From contig NZ_CP049786.1 in assembly GCF_011290365.1 (NCBI RefSeq), positions 1,798,001 through 1,862,000 of the forward strand: a stretch of DNA of 64,000 nucleotides. The letters run 5' to 3'. The notes beneath the pieces were generated by a model that was not told where the DNA came from, made no database searches, and was given only the letters and a program-made list of their open reading frames with translations. Of the stretch, positions 27,883 through 39,524 are shown piece after piece (position 1 is the stretch's first letter; each line of letters opens with the position of its first letter). Origin of the DNA: Leclercia sp. 29361 (GTDB lineage Bacteria; Pseudomonadota; Gammaproteobacteria; Enterobacterales; Enterobacteriaceae). A program made the position numbers and the translations under genes.

Positions 27883-28458
27883 TTACTTCTGCTGAACCCC
27901 TTCCACCGAAATAATCAGCTCCACGTCCTGCGACGCCGGGCCCAGATCGGTGGTGATGTTAAAGTCTTTCAGGTGGATTTTGCCTGTCGCTTCAAACCCT
28001 GCGCGTTTACCGCCCCACGGGTCATCACCCTGACCAATCAGTTTTGCATCTAGCTTAACGGGCTTGGTCACGCCGTTCAGCGTCAGATTACCGGTAATAT
28101 CCAGGCCGTCACCATCCTTTTTCACTTCGGTGGAGGTGAAGGTGGCCTGCGGGAATTTAGCCACGTTGAGGAAATCGGCGCTGCGCAGGTGCTTGTCACG
28201 CTCGGCGTGGTTGGTATCCAGGCTGTTGGTATTCAGGGTCACATTGACTTTATCGGCCGCCGGATTGCTCTCATCGAAAGTGAAGGAACCGTCGAAATCC
28301 TTGAAGGTGCCGTACAGCCAGCTGTAGCCCAGATGCTGGATACGGAAGTTCACAAAGGCGTGCTGACCTTGTTTATCAATTTTGTAGTCGGCTGCCACCG
28401 CGGCGCCGGTGGTGAACAGCAGAGAACCTAAGGTTAATCCCAGCAGGCTTTTTTTCAT
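27883..28458 (-). CDS. yceI: Periplasmic lipocalin-like protein YceI
   Basis: The 191-residue product has a signal peptide ([20 protein letters not shown], cleavage near AVAA). The body is the YceI beta-barrel fold that binds polyisoprenoid-type lipids: [32 protein letters not shown]. In E. coli it is base- or osmotic-inducible. It is one base from yceJ, with which it forms a two-gene operon. Confidence 0.93.
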   Translation of the reverse strand: MKKSLLGLTLGSLLFTTGAAVAADYKIDKQGQHAFVNFRIQHLGYSWLYGTFKDFDGSFTFDESNPAADKVNVTLNTNSLDTNHAERDKHLRSADFLNVAKFPQATFTSTEVKKDGDGLDITGNLTLNGVTKPVKLDAKLIGQGDDPWGGKRAGFEATGKIHLKDFNITTDLGPASQDVELIISVEGVQQK

Positions 28459-28459
28459 T

Positions 28460-29026
28460 TTATGCTCCAGAGTCAGGTGACGCTTTCCCCAACATACGTG
28501 TCAGGGTGGCATCTTTGTCGATAAAGTGGTGTTTGAAGGCCGCAAGACCATGCAGGACAGAAAGTATGACGACGCCCCAGGCCAGCCACAGATGAATGGT
28601 TCCGGCCAGATCGGCCTGCGCCCCGGCATCTGCCAGCAGGGCAGGGACATCAAACAGACCGAAGACGCTGATCGGCTTGCCGTCGGCGGTGGAAATTAAA
28701 TAGCCGCTGATAAGAATGGCGAACAGCAGCGCATACAGCGCAATATGCGCCGCAGTGGCGATAAGGCGCGTGGCACGCGACTGGCTTTTCAGCGCCGAAG
28801 GCACCGGGGAGAAATGGCGCCACAGCAGACGTACCACCAGGGCCATCATCAGCATAAAGCCGATGCTTTTGTGTAGCTCGGGTGCCTGGTGATACCAGCC
28901 ATCGTAATAGCTGAGTGTCACCATCCATAATCCAAGGCCAAACATGCCATACACCGCAATAGCCATCAGCCAGTGTAAACTCATGGAAATAACGCCATAG
29001 CGTGTGGGGGAATTACGCACCTGCAT
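28460..29026 (-). CDS. yceJ: Cytochrome b561 homologue YceJ
   Basis: This 188-residue four-helix membrane protein binds two b-type hemes through conserved histidines ([58 protein letters not shown]). It probably passes electrons from quinol to a periplasmic partner. It lies immediately upstream of yceI, whose product may sequester quinone-type lipid. Confidence 0.92.
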   Translation of the reverse strand: MQVRNSPTRYGVISMSLHWLMAIAVYGMFGLGLWMVTLSYYDGWYHQAPELHKSIGFMLMMALVVRLLWRHFSPVPSALKSQSRATRLIATAAHIALYALLFAILISGYLISTADGKPISVFGLFDVPALLADAGAQADLAGTIHLWLAWGVVILSVLHGLAAFKHHFIDKDATLTRMLGKASPDSGA

Positions 29027-29287
29027 TGTGAATACCGTTATTAATTCGCAAGCGCTAAAAATGGCGTGGGTGAAACATTAATGCAAATGATATTTACAGA
29101 TATTCATTATTAATTTTATTCTTTCAGTTATTTTGAATAACAATTGGCAATAATGGTCAATGTGATTGTTAGTGATATGTGATCGGCGCTGATGACAGGC
29201 GGGTTATGACGATTTTATGATGTTCAAATAATTTATTTTGAAATTATAGTTATCTTAAGAATCGTCAATTTATGTCAATATTTTTCA

Positions 29288-29401
29288 TCAGAAAAATACA
29301 ATGTACAGAATATCGAGCAGCGCGAGGAGCGACCACAGCACAATATAGAGCATCAGATGCTCGCGAATATTATTGACCACATAATTCACAATACGACGCA
29401 T
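29288..29401 (-). CDS. yceO: Small membrane protein YceO
   Basis: This 37-residue frame, too short for routine gene calls, reads MRRIVNYVVNNIREHLMLYI then a hydrophobic helix ending in IVFF. It closely resembles E. coli YceO (46 aa, there starting nine residues earlier) at the same position between yceJ and solA. One transmembrane helix is predicted. In E. coli it has been linked to biofilm and stress phenotypes, but its function is unknown. Confidence 0.8.
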   Translation of the reverse strand: MRRIVNYVVNNIREHLMLYIVLWSLLALLDILYIVFF

Positions 29402-29457
29402 GAGGGTACCGGTAATGGAAGAAATGAAAGGCTTCGGCAACCCGAAGCCTGACAGCA

Positions 29458-30576
29458 TTATCGGCTAAAGCGCGACAGGGAGAAAGGCGTGAGATCAAAC
29501 GGCGGGGCGATCTGCTGAGAGAATTGCGCGGCAATCTCCCCCAGCACGCTGGCGAATTTGAATCCATGGCCGCTCAGACCGGTGATCAGCAGCGTATTGT
29601 CATGGCCCGGCAGGGTGTCGATGATGAAGTCTTCATCCGGCGTGTTGTCATAGGTGCAGGCTGCCCCGTGTAACAGGCCGCCGATGCCTGGCAGCACGTT
29701 GCGCAGGAATTTGAAGGCTTCAGAGCCGTCGCCAGGATAAGCCCCAAACGGCTTGCGCTCTTCCGGAGAAGAGATGACCTGGCCGCCGTTGTGTTTACCG
29801 ATCTTCAGCGCATCTTTCTCCGATGGGAAGCCGTAGAACTGATCCCCATCAGGCAGTTCGCCGGTAAAGGCCGGGAAGTGGTTCTGATGGCTGTAGCGGC
29901 CGTCGGCCTGGAACCAGGAGAAGACCTTACGCACCGGCTGAATCGGCAGGTCTGGCACCAGACGCGAGACCCAGGTGCCGGCGCTTACCAGCAGACGATC
30001 TGCGCGGTACGGGCCTTCCGGGGTCTCGACGGTGACGCCGTCGTCCTGATGGGAAATCGCAGTGACCGGGCAGTTAAACAGCTGCGCGCAGCCGGCTTCT
30101 TTCGCCAGCGCAATCCAGGTTTTGATCGCCAGCTCGCTGCGCAGGACCCCGGACTCAGCCTCAAACAGACCGATATAACCCTCGGGAACCTGAATTTCAG
30201 GCCAGCGTTTCATCACCGCCGCCGCATCCAGGCGCTCAAGGTTGAGATTGAACTGGCGGGCGCTCTGCTCAACGTTTGCCAGGAATGACGACCCGGACGG
30301 CCCGAGATTGACGACGCCCGTGCGTTCAAAGACCGGTTCACCGCTGATGTCGGCTAGCTCATCCCACAGCGCCTGCGCTCGCAACACCAGCGGCACATAG
30401 CGCTCACCCTCCCCATAAGCGTGACGCATCAGACGGGTGTCACCGTGGTGGCTCCCTTCGGTGTGGGGCGGCATATGGGCATCAATCATCAGCACGTTTT
30501 GACCGGCCCGGGTTGCGTAATAACCTGCCGCTGCACCGACAGATCCGCTGCCAATAATAATTAGATCGTATTTCAT
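29458..30576 (-). CDS. solA: N-methyl-L-tryptophan oxidase SolA
   Basis: This monomeric flavoprotein oxidises N-methyl amino acids to the amino acid, formaldehyde and H2O2. ATG 30576 gives 372 residues, equal to E. coli, starting [19 protein letters not shown] with the FAD dinucleotide fold. GSHHGDTRL and the C-terminal [13 protein letters not shown], with the Cys that links covalently to FAD, are present. Confidence 0.94.
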   Translation of the reverse strand: MKYDLIIIGSGSVGAAAGYYATRAGQNVLMIDAHMPPHTEGSHHGDTRLMRHAYGEGERYVPLVLRAQALWDELADISGEPVFERTGVVNLGPSGSSFLANVEQSARQFNLNLERLDAAAVMKRWPEIQVPEGYIGLFEAESGVLRSELAIKTWIALAKEAGCAQLFNCPVTAISHQDDGVTVETPEGPYRADRLLVSAGTWVSRLVPDLPIQPVRKVFSWFQADGRYSHQNHFPAFTGELPDGDQFYGFPSEKDALKIGKHNGGQVISSPEERKPFGAYPGDGSEAFKFLRNVLPGIGGLLHGAACTYDNTPDEDFIIDTLPGHDNTLLITGLSGHGFKFASVLGEIAAQFSQQIAPPFDLTPFSLSRFSR

Positions 30577-30693
30577 CAGATTCTCTTTACGCGTTTCGTT
30601 GCTTAGCAGGGTAATTAAGACGGGACGGTTATACAAGGGCGAAATAAATGAGGCACCGTAAGGTGCCTTTTTGGGTGAGATTGAGACATTACA

Positions 30694-30948
30694 TTAATGT
30701 CGCTGGTACTCATTTGCCTGGTAGTCACTGGATTCTATTTTTGCAATGCCGGCTTCTAAAATAGAAATAAACTGACGTGCGACGTCGGTTGTTAACCATA
30801 GCGTCTGCCCAACTTCCGCTTCATCGGTGTCAGGGTGGTTCGGGGTCTGGTAATGCAAACGCAGCATCAGTGCGTCGTAGCTATCTACAGTGCTGATATC
30901 CCAGCCAACAAGTGGATGTGTCTGGATGACTTCATTATTCTTTTCCAT
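30694..30948 (-). CDS. bssS: Biofilm regulator BssS
   Basis: The 84-residue cytoplasmic protein is nearly identical to E. coli BssS: MEKNNEVIQTHPLVGWDIST, DSYDALMLRLHYQ, TLWLTTDVARQF. In E. coli it affects biofilm formation and indole or AI-2 signalling; no biochemical activity is known. An extra ATG one codon upstream is possible. Confidence 0.92.
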   Translation of the reverse strand: MEKNNEVIQTHPLVGWDISTVDSYDALMLRLHYQTPNHPDTDEAEVGQTLWLTTDVARQFISILEAGIAKIESSDYQANEYQRH

Positions 30949-31171
30949 CATAACCCCCTGAATACGTGTTAAATGACAACGACTGTGAGGTTCAATGCGT
31001 GTTTTTCTGAAGCAATTTCAGTATATCAATAAATAAGGCTTCTGAAGGGAAAAAGAAACAGGCAGCACAACAAATTTGTGCCTTTTAGGATTGTTTGAAC
31101 ATTAAAACATCATCTTGCTGATGATTTTTGACGGAGTCAGTCAGATTATTCGCAGTTACGTTAAACAGACG

Positions 31172-31203
31172 AAAAAAAGCCGGGGCGACCCGGCAAAAAA
31201 AAA
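31172..31203. terminator. Terminator downstream of dinI
   Basis: GCCGGG-GCGA-CCCGGC sits between A and T runs on both strands, a tight hairpin with good U-tracts. It ends the minus-strand dinI transcript 15 bases past the stop. Confidence 0.85.
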
Positions 31204-31218
31204 CAATGAGGCATAAAA

Positions 31219-31464
31219 CTAATCGGTAATAAACCAGTCGTCAGCGCTCTCCCAGGTTTCCTGTAAAATTTCGCTGATGCGCTGTTTATCTTCTTTGGCG
31301 CCGCCGATCACCGACAGATTGTTTGAACTGGCATAACGCACGGTGACAGCACCATCGCGTTCGGGAAAGGAGTCATTTATACGGCGGGATAATTCACCCG
31401 CCAGTGCGTCCAGCGCCCCGGCAGGCAAAGTAGTTGTTCTGGCAATGGTCACTTCGATACGCAT
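31219..31464 (-). CDS. dinI: DNA-damage-inducible protein DinI
   Basis: The 81-residue protein binds RecA filaments and modulates the SOS response. It is E. coli-like throughout: MRIEVTIARTT, LSRRINDSFPE, and the acidic C-terminal helix ISEILQETWESADDWF that contacts RecA. A near-consensus LexA box lies just upstream. Confidence 0.95.
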   Translation of the reverse strand: MRIEVTIARTTTLPAGALDALAGELSRRINDSFPERDGAVTVRYASSNNLSVIGGAKEDKQRISEILQETWESADDWFITD

Positions 31465-31483
31465 AGTTGCCCCCTGTGTAATA

Positions 31484-31503
31484 TACTGTTTATTTATACA
31501 GTT
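31484..31503 (-). promoter_or_regulatory. LexA operator of dinI
   Basis: TACTGTTTATTTATACAGTT fits the SOS consensus CTG-N10-CAG with an AT-rich centre. It lies about 20 bases before the dinI ATG, placing dinI under LexA as in E. coli. Confidence 0.9.
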
Positions 31504-31538
31504 ATATTGTCGAACTTACAACAGGGGGCCAACAATTT

Positions 31539-32585
31539 TTAGCGTTTTACCGTCCAGTGTACGGTTTCACCCGCGAGGAACGGGATCAGGGTGTCATCCG
31601 TCAGGGCTATGGATTCCACTACGCTGCTCTCTTCCCGAACCAGTTCAACGAAGGTCTCATTAACCGGCAAGCCGTAGAAGCGAGGGCCGTTCAGGGAGCA
31701 GAAGGCCTCGAAATGCTGCAGGGCGTTCATCTCGTCAAACACCTGGGCATAGCTGGCCAGCGCGGTAGGCGCGTTAAAGCAGCCTGCACAGCCGCAGCTG
31801 GCTTCTTTGCGGTGACGGGCGTGCGGCGCAGAGTCGGTGCCGAGGAAGGCACGCTCAAAGCCGCTGGCAACCAGTTCACGCAGCGCCTGCTGGTGGATAT
31901 TACGCTTGAGGATTGGCAGGCAATAGAGGTGAGGGCGCACGCCGCCCACCAGCATGTGGTTGCGGTTGAACATCAGGTGCTGCGGGGTAATGGTGGCGGC
32001 CAGAAGCTCGTTACCATCGCGCACGTACTCGGCCGCATCTTTGGTGGTGATATGTTCAAACACCACTTTCAGACCAGGCAGACGCTGACGCAGCGGCTCC
32101 ATCACGGTGTCGATAAAGCGCGCTTCGCGGTCGAAAATATCGATCTCGGCATGGGTTACTTCGCCATGCACCAGCAGCGGCATCCCCAGTTTCTCCATGC
32201 GCTCCAGCACCGGCATAATCGCATCAATGCTGGTTACGCCATGGCTGGAGTTGGTGGTGGCGTTGGCCGGGTAGAGCTTGGCGGCGGTGAAGACCCCTTC
32301 GTTAAAGCCGCGTTCGATCTCGTTGGGATCGAGCGTGTCGGTCAGATAACAGGTCATCAGCGGGGTAAAATCGTGTCCGGCAGGCACGGCAGCAAGAATG
32401 CGCTGGCGATAGGCAATCGCCGCGTCGACCGTGGTGACGGGCGGCACCAGGTTTGGCATGACAATCGCGCGGCCATAAATTTCACTGGTATACGGCACGA
32501 CGGTGTTGAGCATATCGCCATCGCGAAGATGGATATGCCAGTCGTCTGGGCGGCGAATTTTCAAAACCTGGGATGGTGCAGTCAT
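31539..32585 (-). CDS. pyrC: Dihydroorotase PyrC
   Basis: This zinc enzyme of de novo pyrimidine synthesis closes carbamoyl-aspartate to dihydroorotate. ATG 32585 gives 348 residues as in E. coli ([20 protein letters not shown]). Metal ligands are visible in WHIHLRDGD, the carboxylated Lys in [13 protein letters not shown], and His in VHGEVTH and [16 protein letters not shown] closes the site. The frame opens 27 codons further upstream, without a start of matching quality. Confidence 0.95.
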   Translation of the reverse strand: MTAPSQVLKIRRPDDWHIHLRDGDMLNTVVPYTSEIYGRAIVMPNLVPPVTTVDAAIAYRQRILAAVPAGHDFTPLMTCYLTDTLDPNEIERGFNEGVFTAAKLYPANATTNSSHGVTSIDAIMPVLERMEKLGMPLLVHGEVTHAEIDIFDREARFIDTVMEPLRQRLPGLKVVFEHITTKDAAEYVRDGNELLAATITPQHLMFNRNHMLVGGVRPHLYCLPILKRNIHQQALRELVASGFERAFLGTDSAPHARHRKEASCGCAGCFNAPTALASYAQVFDEMNALQHFEAFCSLNGPRFYGLPVNETFVELVREESSVVESIALTDDTLIPFLAGETVHWTVKR

Positions 32586-32634
32586 GGATAGGCTCCGGCT
32601 GAGTGAGATGATTTTTGCCGGACACAAAGAATAG

Positions 32635-32650
32635 AGGGAAACGTTTTCGT
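32635..32650. promoter_or_regulatory. PurR-type operator upstream of pyrC
   Basis: AGGGAAACGTTTTCGT resembles the PurR box (core CAAACGTTTNCGT). It lies about 50 bases before the pyrC start, where E. coli pyrC also has one. It would couple pyrimidine to purine synthesis. Confidence 0.7.
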
Positions 32651-32666
32651 TTGCACTCTTTTCCAC

Positions 32667-32690
32667 AAAAAAAAGGCGCCGAAGCGCCTC
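32667..32690 (-). terminator. Terminator between yceB and pyrC
   Basis: On the minus strand GAGGCGC-TTCG-GCGCCTTTTTTTT is a classic intrinsic terminator, six bases after the yceB stop. It separates yceB from pyrC. Confidence 0.9.
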
Positions 32691-32695
32691 AGTGG

Positions 32696-33256
32696 TTAAT
32701 CGACGAAGGGGATAACAATCTCACCCGGTTTCACTTCGATTCCTTTTGCGTACTTTTTCGCCAGGGCTTCACCCTTGCTGTTATCTTCGCGCAGGATGTA
32801 GGCCGGTTGCTGGTTGAAGTAGTTTTGCAGCGACTGATTCAGGTATGGCATCAGGGTTTGCAGGACCGGTTTCATTTTGTCCGGCGACACCACCGCGTCG
32901 GTGATCTGCATCTGCTGCAGATAGATGGCGCCCTGATCTTTATTAAAGACCGGCAGCGCTTTTAATTTCAGTTTGATATTGGCTTTCTGGCTGCCGAACA
33001 GCGAGTTCATGTCCAGGCTGGCATCCCCGGAGAGCATCACTTTATTCGGCTCTTCGCGGCCAATCTGGCTGGCAAGGTTGGTCAGGACGATATGCGCATC
33101 GGCCACGCCCGGAACGCCGATATCTTTCGCAAAGTTATTGCGCTTTTGCAGGGCCTGGTTGATCTCCTGCTCACTGACGGTGTACTGGGTGAGCTGATTA
33201 CAACCAACCAGCAGGCCGCTGAAGATCAACGCAGTGGCAATAACGAATTTTTTCAT
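32696..33256 (-). CDS. yceB: Lipoprotein YceB
   Basis: ATG 33256 gives 186 residues as in E. coli. The signal peptide ends in the lipobox LLVGC, followed by a DUF1439 body ([47 protein letters not shown]). It is anchored to the outer membrane; its function is unknown. In E. coli grxB lies between yceB and mdtH; here only about 97 bases separate them. Confidence 0.93.
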   Translation of the reverse strand: MKKFVIATALIFSGLLVGCNQLTQYTVSEQEINQALQKRNNFAKDIGVPGVADAHIVLTNLASQIGREEPNKVMLSGDASLDMNSLFGSQKANIKLKLKALPVFNKDQGAIYLQQMQITDAVVSPDKMKPVLQTLMPYLNQSLQNYFNQQPAYILREDNSKGEALAKKYAKGIEVKPGEIVIPFVD

Positions 33257-33353
33257 GGTTTTCCTCGACATAATGTCAGCGCTTCAATCCTGACGCGCCA
33301 GTATGTCAGGGGAGAGTGTGTCAGACCAGCAGAAAAAACTGATATCTGTGCGA

Positions 33354-34562
33354 TCAGGCGCCAGGCTCGAGGATGCCGGGCAGGCGACGTTTGTGGCTGA
33401 ACTGCCAGCCCAGCGCGAAGCAGGTGATCACCCCGATTAAGGCCAGCATGACCCACGGTAACTCCGGCTGATTGAAGGCTTTCCCGGCATCAAACAACCA
33501 TCCGCCACCGGCATACCCCAGCGCACCACCAATCGCCAGCCCGAGACGGCTGAAGCCCATATAGCTGCCGCGCGCACGCGGGTCGGCCAGCTCGGCGCTC
33601 AGGGTTTCGCGGGCGGGTTCGGCAATAATCGAGCCGATATAGAAGGTGCAGATCAGCATAAACAGCTGCTGCAGGGAGCCCACCATCCCAATGGGCAGCA
33701 TGCTCAGGGACATCAGCAGCAGGCCCGCCATCAGACGGTGCTCAAGGCGGAAGCGTTTTTCGCTCCAGCGGGCAATCGGGTAGAGCAGGGAGAGGGAGAG
33801 ACAGGCTTCAATGGCGTACATCCACTTCACCGCCGCCGGGGAACCCGCCACATCATTGACCATGATCGGCAGCATCAGCATTACCTGCACGCCCAGCATG
33901 TAATAGCCCGCCAGGGTCAGCACATAGGTGATAAAGCGTTTGTCGTGCCAGACCCTGCCCAGCCCTTCGCGCACCGGCGCTTTGACGGTGGAGAGTTTCC
34001 ATGCCGGTAACAGCCAGGCGTTGAAGGCTGCGCAGAGGATAAACAGCACCGCGCCCGTGGCGCAGACCAGACGAAAATCATACTGCAGCAGCCAGCTGCC
34101 CAACAGCGCGCCCACCACCGCACCGGCGCTGTCCTGCATCATCAGCAGAGAGAAAAAGCGTCCGCGATGCTGAGGCCGGATCAGTTTGACCACTAACGCC
34201 GTGCGCGGCGGGTCGAACAGCGTGCCCCCCAGACCGGAGATAATGCAGGAGACCCACAGCAGCCAGGGCTCATGGGCGATAGCCATGGTGGCAAATCCCG
34301 TGGCCCGCAGCAGCATGCCGGTGACGATCATCGGTTTGGCCCCGAAGCGGTCGGCAATGGCGCCGCCAAACACCCCCAGCCCCTGCTGAACAAACTGGCG
34401 CAGACCCAGCGCAATACCGACCATCAGCGCCGCCCAGCCCATCTGATCGACAAAGCGAATCGAAATCAGCGGGAAAACGACGAAAAAGCCGAGGACAACC
34501 AGCATGTTATCGACAAGCAGGAAACATTTGCCCAGACGCCGGGCCTGTGAGATACGGGACAT
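33354..34562 (-). CDS. mdtH: Multidrug efflux MFS transporter MdtH
   Basis: This 402-residue, 12-TM transporter is the same length as in E. coli, where it gives quinolone tolerance when overexpressed. [20 protein letters not shown] starts the protein, and [12 protein letters not shown] is the MFS loop motif between TM2 and TM3. It is divergent from rimJ. Confidence 0.94.
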   Translation of the reverse strand: MSRISQARRLGKCFLLVDNMLVVLGFFVVFPLISIRFVDQMGWAALMVGIALGLRQFVQQGLGVFGGAIADRFGAKPMIVTGMLLRATGFATMAIAHEPWLLWVSCIISGLGGTLFDPPRTALVVKLIRPQHRGRFFSLLMMQDSAGAVVGALLGSWLLQYDFRLVCATGAVLFILCAAFNAWLLPAWKLSTVKAPVREGLGRVWHDKRFITYVLTLAGYYMLGVQVMLMLPIMVNDVAGSPAAVKWMYAIEACLSLSLLYPIARWSEKRFRLEHRLMAGLLLMSLSMLPIGMVGSLQQLFMLICTFYIGSIIAEPARETLSAELADPRARGSYMGFSRLGLAIGGALGYAGGGWLFDAGKAFNQPELPWVMLALIGVITCFALGWQFSHKRRLPGILEPGA

Positions 34563-34796
34563 TTCCCCTCCAGGGGAACAAAGATGATGAGTGCGCTAAT
34601 ATTCTGCGGTTTCGCCGGCGTTTTTCCCACCGCGCAGGCGACAATATTTTTTTATCAAAAGGGGACTTTGATTGAGGCTTTTCATCGAAAAATGTGAAAA
34701 GACATCAAAATGCTATGTCACTGTTTTCCCGAATGGCAACGGCGCAGGTATAGTAAAGCTAACGGGTCAAGGTTGTAACATGAAGGAGTTGTATCC

Positions 34797-35381
34797 ATGT
34801 TTGGCTATCGCAGTAATGTGCCGAAAGTTCGCCTGACGACCGACCGGCTGGTGGTGCGTCTGGTGCACGAGCGTGATGCCTGGCGTCTGGCGGACTACTA
34901 CGCTGAGAATCGTCAGTTTTTAAAACCCTGGGAACCCGTGCGGGATGAAAGCCACTGCTATCCTTCCGGCTGGCAGGCCCGGCTGAGCATGATTGCCGAG
35001 TTCCACAAGCAGGGCTCGGCGTTCTATTTTGCCCTGCTCGATCCGGAAGAGAAAGAGATCGTCGGGATCGCCAACTTTTCTAACGTGGTGCGGGGATCTT
35101 TTCACGCCTGCTACCTGGGCTACTCCATCGGACAAAAATGGCAGGGGCAGGGGCTGATGTTTGAGGCCTTGACCACCGCTATCCGCTATATGCAGCGGAC
35201 CCAGCATATGCACCGCATTATGGCCAACTACATGCCGCACAATCAGCGCAGCGGCGATCTGCTGGCACGCCTCGGGTTCGAAAAAGAGGGCTATGCCAAA
35301 GAGTACCTGCTGATTAACGGCGAATGGCGCGATCATGTCCTGACGGCGCTGACAACCAAAGAGTGGAGCGCGGGGCGCTAA
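34797..35381 (+). CDS. rimJ: Ribosomal protein S5 N-acetyltransferase RimJ
   Basis: This 194-residue GNAT enzyme acetylates the N-terminal Ala of ribosomal protein S5. The acetyl-CoA loop reads [15 protein letters not shown], with [17 protein letters not shown] near the C-terminus. AAGGAG precedes the ATG. It is followed nine bases later by yceH, suggesting a rimJ-yceH-mviM operon. Confidence 0.95.
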   Translation: MFGYRSNVPKVRLTTDRLVVRLVHERDAWRLADYYAENRQFLKPWEPVRDESHCYPSGWQARLSMIAEFHKQGSAFYFALLDPEEKEIVGIANFSNVVRGSFHACYLGYSIGQKWQGQGLMFEALTTAIRYMQRTQHMHRIMANYMPHNQRSGDLLARLGFEKEGYAKEYLLINGEWRDHVLTALTTKEWSAGR

Positions 35382-35390
35382 GGAACAGAG

Positions 35391-36041
35391 ATGAAATATC
35401 AGTTAACCGCCACAGAAGCGCGCGTTATCGGCTGCCTGCTGGAAAAACAGGTCACCACCCCGGAACAGTATCCGCTTTCGGTGAATGCGGTCACCCTGGC
35501 CTGCAATCAGAAGACCAACCGTGAGCCGGTGATGAACCTCGCCGAGCATGAGGTGCAGGAGCAGCTTGATGCGCTGGTTAAGCGCCACTATCTGCGCACC
35601 GTCAGCGGCTTTGGCAATCGCGTCACCAAATATGAACAGCGTTTTTGCAACTCCGAGTTTGGTGCCCTTAAGCTGAACCCGGCCGAAGTGGCGCTCGTCG
35701 CCACCCTGCTGCTGCGCGGGGCGCAGACCCCGGGCGAGCTACGCACCCGGGCCGCGCGTATGCACGAGTTCGCGGATATGCAGGAGGTGGAGCAGGCGCT
35801 CGAGGGCCTTGCCGCCCGGGAAGATGGGCCTTTTGTCCTGCGTCTGGCCCGTGAGCCGGGCAAGCGCGAAAGCCGCTATATGCACCTCTTCAGCGGTGAG
35901 GTTGATACCGCCGTCACGACAGCTGAGGCTGCGGCCCCGGTCGCGGATGAGACCTTACTGGCCCGCGTTGAGGCGCTGGAAAATGAAGTCGAAGAATTGA
36001 AACAGCGACTCGATTCGCTGCTGGCACATCTGGGAGATTAA
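35391..36041 (+). CDS. yceH: Winged-helix protein YceH (DUF480)
   Basis: The 216-residue protein has two tandem winged-helix modules ([19 protein letters not shown] and [20 protein letters not shown]) and a C-terminal coiled coil ([19 protein letters not shown]). The DUF480 family is well conserved, but its function is unknown. mviM starts two bases after its stop. Confidence 0.93.
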   Translation: MKYQLTATEARVIGCLLEKQVTTPEQYPLSVNAVTLACNQKTNREPVMNLAEHEVQEQLDALVKRHYLRTVSGFGNRVTKYEQRFCNSEFGALKLNPAEVALVATLLLRGAQTPGELRTRAARMHEFADMQEVEQALEGLAAREDGPFVLRLAREPGKRESRYMHLFSGEVDTAVTTAEAAAPVADETLLARVEALENEVEELKQRLDSLLAHLGD

Positions 36042-36043
36042 CG

Positions 36044-36967
36044 GTGACAAAATTACGTGTAGGCGTTGTAGGACTGGGCGGGATCGCCCAGAAAGCCTGG
36101 CTGCCGGTGCTGAGCGCCGCAACAGACTGGACGTTGCAGGGGGCCTGGTCGCCGTCGCGGGATAAGGCGCTGCGGATCTGCGAGTCCCTGCGCATGCCTT
36201 ATTATACGTCGTTACAGGATCTGGCCCGCGAGTGTGATGTGGTCTTTGTTCACACTTCCACCGTTACCCACTATCAGGTGGTCAGCGAGCTGCTGCAGGC
36301 GGGCGTGCATGTCTGCGTCGATAAACCGCTGGCCGATAACCTGGCCGACGCCGAGCGGCTGATTGACCTCGCTGCCCAGAAGAAGCTCACCCTGATGGTC
36401 GGCTTTAACCGCCGCTTCGCGCCGCTCTATCAGCAGCTGAAAACCCAGCTGAACGGTGCGGCATCCCTGCGGATGGATAAACACCGCGCCGACAGCATCG
36501 GGCCCAACGATCTGCGCTTTACCCTGCTGGATGATTATCTGCACGTGGTGGATACCGCCCTGTGGCTGGCGGGCAATGATGCCCGGCTTACCGGCGGTAC
36601 GCTGCAGACCAACGAGAACGGGGCGATGGTCTATGCCGAGCACCATTTCAGCGCCGGTAATCTGCAGATCACTACCTCCATGCACCGCCGGGCGGGCAGC
36701 CAGCGGGAGTGGATCCAGGCGGTGACGGATGGCGCATTGCTGGACATTACCGATATGCGTGAGTGGCGCGAGGAGCGGGGGAGTGGCGTCGTTACGCCGG
36801 CCATCCCGGGCTGGCAAAGCACCCTTGAGCAGCGCGGCTTTGCGGGCTGCGCGCGTCACTTCATCGAATGCGTGCAAAATCAGACGGTTCCTGAAACCGC
36901 AGGCGAACAGGCGATCCGGGCCCAGCGCATCGTGGAGAAGCTCTGGCGCGAGGCCATGAGCGAATAA
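36044..36967 (+). CDS. mviM: Gfo/Idh/MocA oxidoreductase MviM
   Basis: This 307-residue NAD(P)-dependent oxidoreductase has a Rossmann start (LRVGVVGLGGIAQKAWLPVL) and the EKP-like motif CVDKPLADNLADAE. The substrate is unknown. The name comes from linkage to the virulence gene mviN. It starts at GTG or the nearby frame 36044 and continues the rimJ-yceH transcript. Confidence 0.92.
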   Translation: MTKLRVGVVGLGGIAQKAWLPVLSAATDWTLQGAWSPSRDKALRICESLRMPYYTSLQDLARECDVVFVHTSTVTHYQVVSELLQAGVHVCVDKPLADNLADAERLIDLAAQKKLTLMVGFNRRFAPLYQQLKTQLNGAASLRMDKHRADSIGPNDLRFTLLDDYLHVVDTALWLAGNDARLTGGTLQTNENGAMVYAEHHFSAGNLQITTSMHRRAGSQREWIQAVTDGALLDITDMREWREERGSGVVTPAIPGWQSTLEQRGFAGCARHFIECVQNQTVPETAGEQAIRAQRIVEKLWREAMSE

Positions 36968-37033
36968 CCTGCGGTAACATCTGCCCATAGCAATTCGCGT
37001 TTTTACGAGTAGACTAGGCGCGTTTATTGTCTT

Positions 37034-37064
37034 GTAGGCCGGGTAAGCGCAGCGCCACCCGGCG
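37034..37064. repeat. REP element
   Basis: TAGGCCGGGTAAGCGCAGCG followed by CCACCCGGC is the palindromic REP sequence of enterobacteria. It sits between mviM and murJ, where it may stabilise mRNA or bind DNA gyrase. Confidence 0.8.
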
Positions 37065-37070
37065 AGAATC

Positions 37071-37094
37071 ACGCCTGCTTTGCAGGCGTTTTGC
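37071..37094 (+). terminator. Terminator downstream of mviM
   Basis: ACGCCTGC-TTT-GCAGGCGTTTTG forms an eight-pair hairpin with a short T tract, ending the mviM transcript 26 bases before the murJ start. Confidence 0.75.
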
Positions 37095-37104
37095 CGTCTG
37101 GTAG

Positions 37105-38655
<1,551 letters not shown>

Positions 38656-38658
38656 CGC

Positions 38659-38687
38659 AAAAAGGGGAGCGCCTGTCGGTGCTCCCC
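38659..38687. terminator. Terminator between murJ and flgN
   Basis: GGGGAGC-N-GCTCCCC arms with an A run on the left act as an intrinsic terminator for minus-strand flgN, and perhaps for murJ as well. Confidence 0.8.
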
Positions 38688-38713
38688 GTTCTCTGTCTGT
38701 CTCATCCGGACAA

Positions 38714-39136
38714 TCAGATCGAAAACTTCTTCCCGCCGCTGCGTGAGCTGGATGTCTGGCCATTGGCGCCATACAGTGCCGGCTCCTGATGCGGCTTCAG
38801 CACCTCCAGCGCCTGCTGGTTGCGGGTGATTTGCCCTTCAAGAAGCCAGCCGTTGTGCTGATTGAGGTCGCGCAGATGCTGAGTTTTTTCAGTAATCGTT
38901 TGCCAGCGTTCGGCGACATCATCATTGGCACTCTGGCGCGCGGACTGCTCGGTGCGCCGCTGCTGCTCCAGATAATCCAGCGTGGCCAGCAGGGAGCTTT
39001 TATCTTCGGTAATGCGCTGCAGCGCGCTGCCGTTCACATTCCCGGCAGAGAGCTGCTGTTGCTCGGCGTCCATTACCGTTTTCAGGTCGTTCAGGACGAC
39101 CGTCATGTGATCCATTATTTCCGTCAGACGACTCAT
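38714..39136 (-). CDS. flgN: Flagellar export chaperone FlgN
   Basis: The 140-residue, all-helical chaperone holds unassembled FlgK and FlgL for type III export. MSRLTEIMDHMTVVLNDLKT begins the protein; the C-terminal half is amphipathic. It lies seven bases after flgM, giving the usual flgA-flgM-flgN order. Confidence 0.93.
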   Translation of the reverse strand: MSRLTEIMDHMTVVLNDLKTVMDAEQQQLSAGNVNGSALQRITEDKSSLLATLDYLEQQRRTEQSARQSANDDVAERWQTITEKTQHLRDLNQHNGWLLEGQITRNQQALEVLKPHQEPALYGANGQTSSSRSGGKKFSI

Positions 39137-39143
39137 ACGGCGA

Positions 39144-39431
39144 TTACTCTAAGAAACTTTGCGCATCCTGGATCAGCGCGTCAGCGATTTTACTGGTATC
39201 CATTTTCAGCTCACCGTTACGGATCGCGGTTTTCAGCGCTTCAACACGTTCCATGTTGATATCGTTGCTGCCCGGCTGCATCAGTTTCGCCTGGGCATCG
39301 CTCAGCGTAACGCTGGTGCTGTCGGCCGCTGCTGATTTTTGCAGGCGCGTTTTTGGCGTTGCAGTCTCATTCATTTCGCGAGGCTGTACAGTGCTAACCG
39401 GCTTCAGGGGCGATGTACGATCAATGCTCAT
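39144..39431 (-). CDS. flgM: Anti-sigma-28 factor FlgM
   Basis: The 95-residue protein binds FliA until the hook is complete, then is exported. [19 protein letters not shown] is the conserved start; [19 protein letters not shown] and [18 protein letters not shown] are the sigma-28-binding helices. A consensus sigma-28 promoter lies upstream, so FliA controls its own inhibitor. Confidence 0.95.
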   Translation of the reverse strand: MSIDRTSPLKPVSTVQPREMNETATPKTRLQKSAAADSTSVTLSDAQAKLMQPGSNDINMERVEALKTAIRNGELKMDTSKIADALIQDAQSFLE

Positions 39432-39491
39432 TGTGGTGTCCTCATCGAGGGTTGGCGGCGTAAGCGCCTGACATTATCATTTGTTAATGAT

Positions 39492-39518
39492 TTATCGGCA
39501 GTCGCCGCATAATCTTTA
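39492..39518 (-). promoter_or_regulatory. Sigma-28 promoter of flgM
   Basis: On the minus strand TAAA-N15-GCCGATAA is an exact match to the flagellar class 3 consensus. It lies about 60 bases before the flgM ATG and just past the flgA stop. Confidence 0.9.
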
Positions 39519-39524
39519 AAAAGA

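Noticed and set aside
30649..30671. Intrinsic terminator of bssS (AGGCACC-GTAA-GGTGCC)
   Set aside because: The T run follows the hairpin only on the plus strand, while bssS and solA are on the minus strand. Its role is unclear, so it is not listed as a terminator.
31557..32591. 344-codon open frame opposite pyrC
   Set aside because: Shadow of pyrC on the other strand; the composition is skewed (His, Gly, Arg) and no domain is seen.
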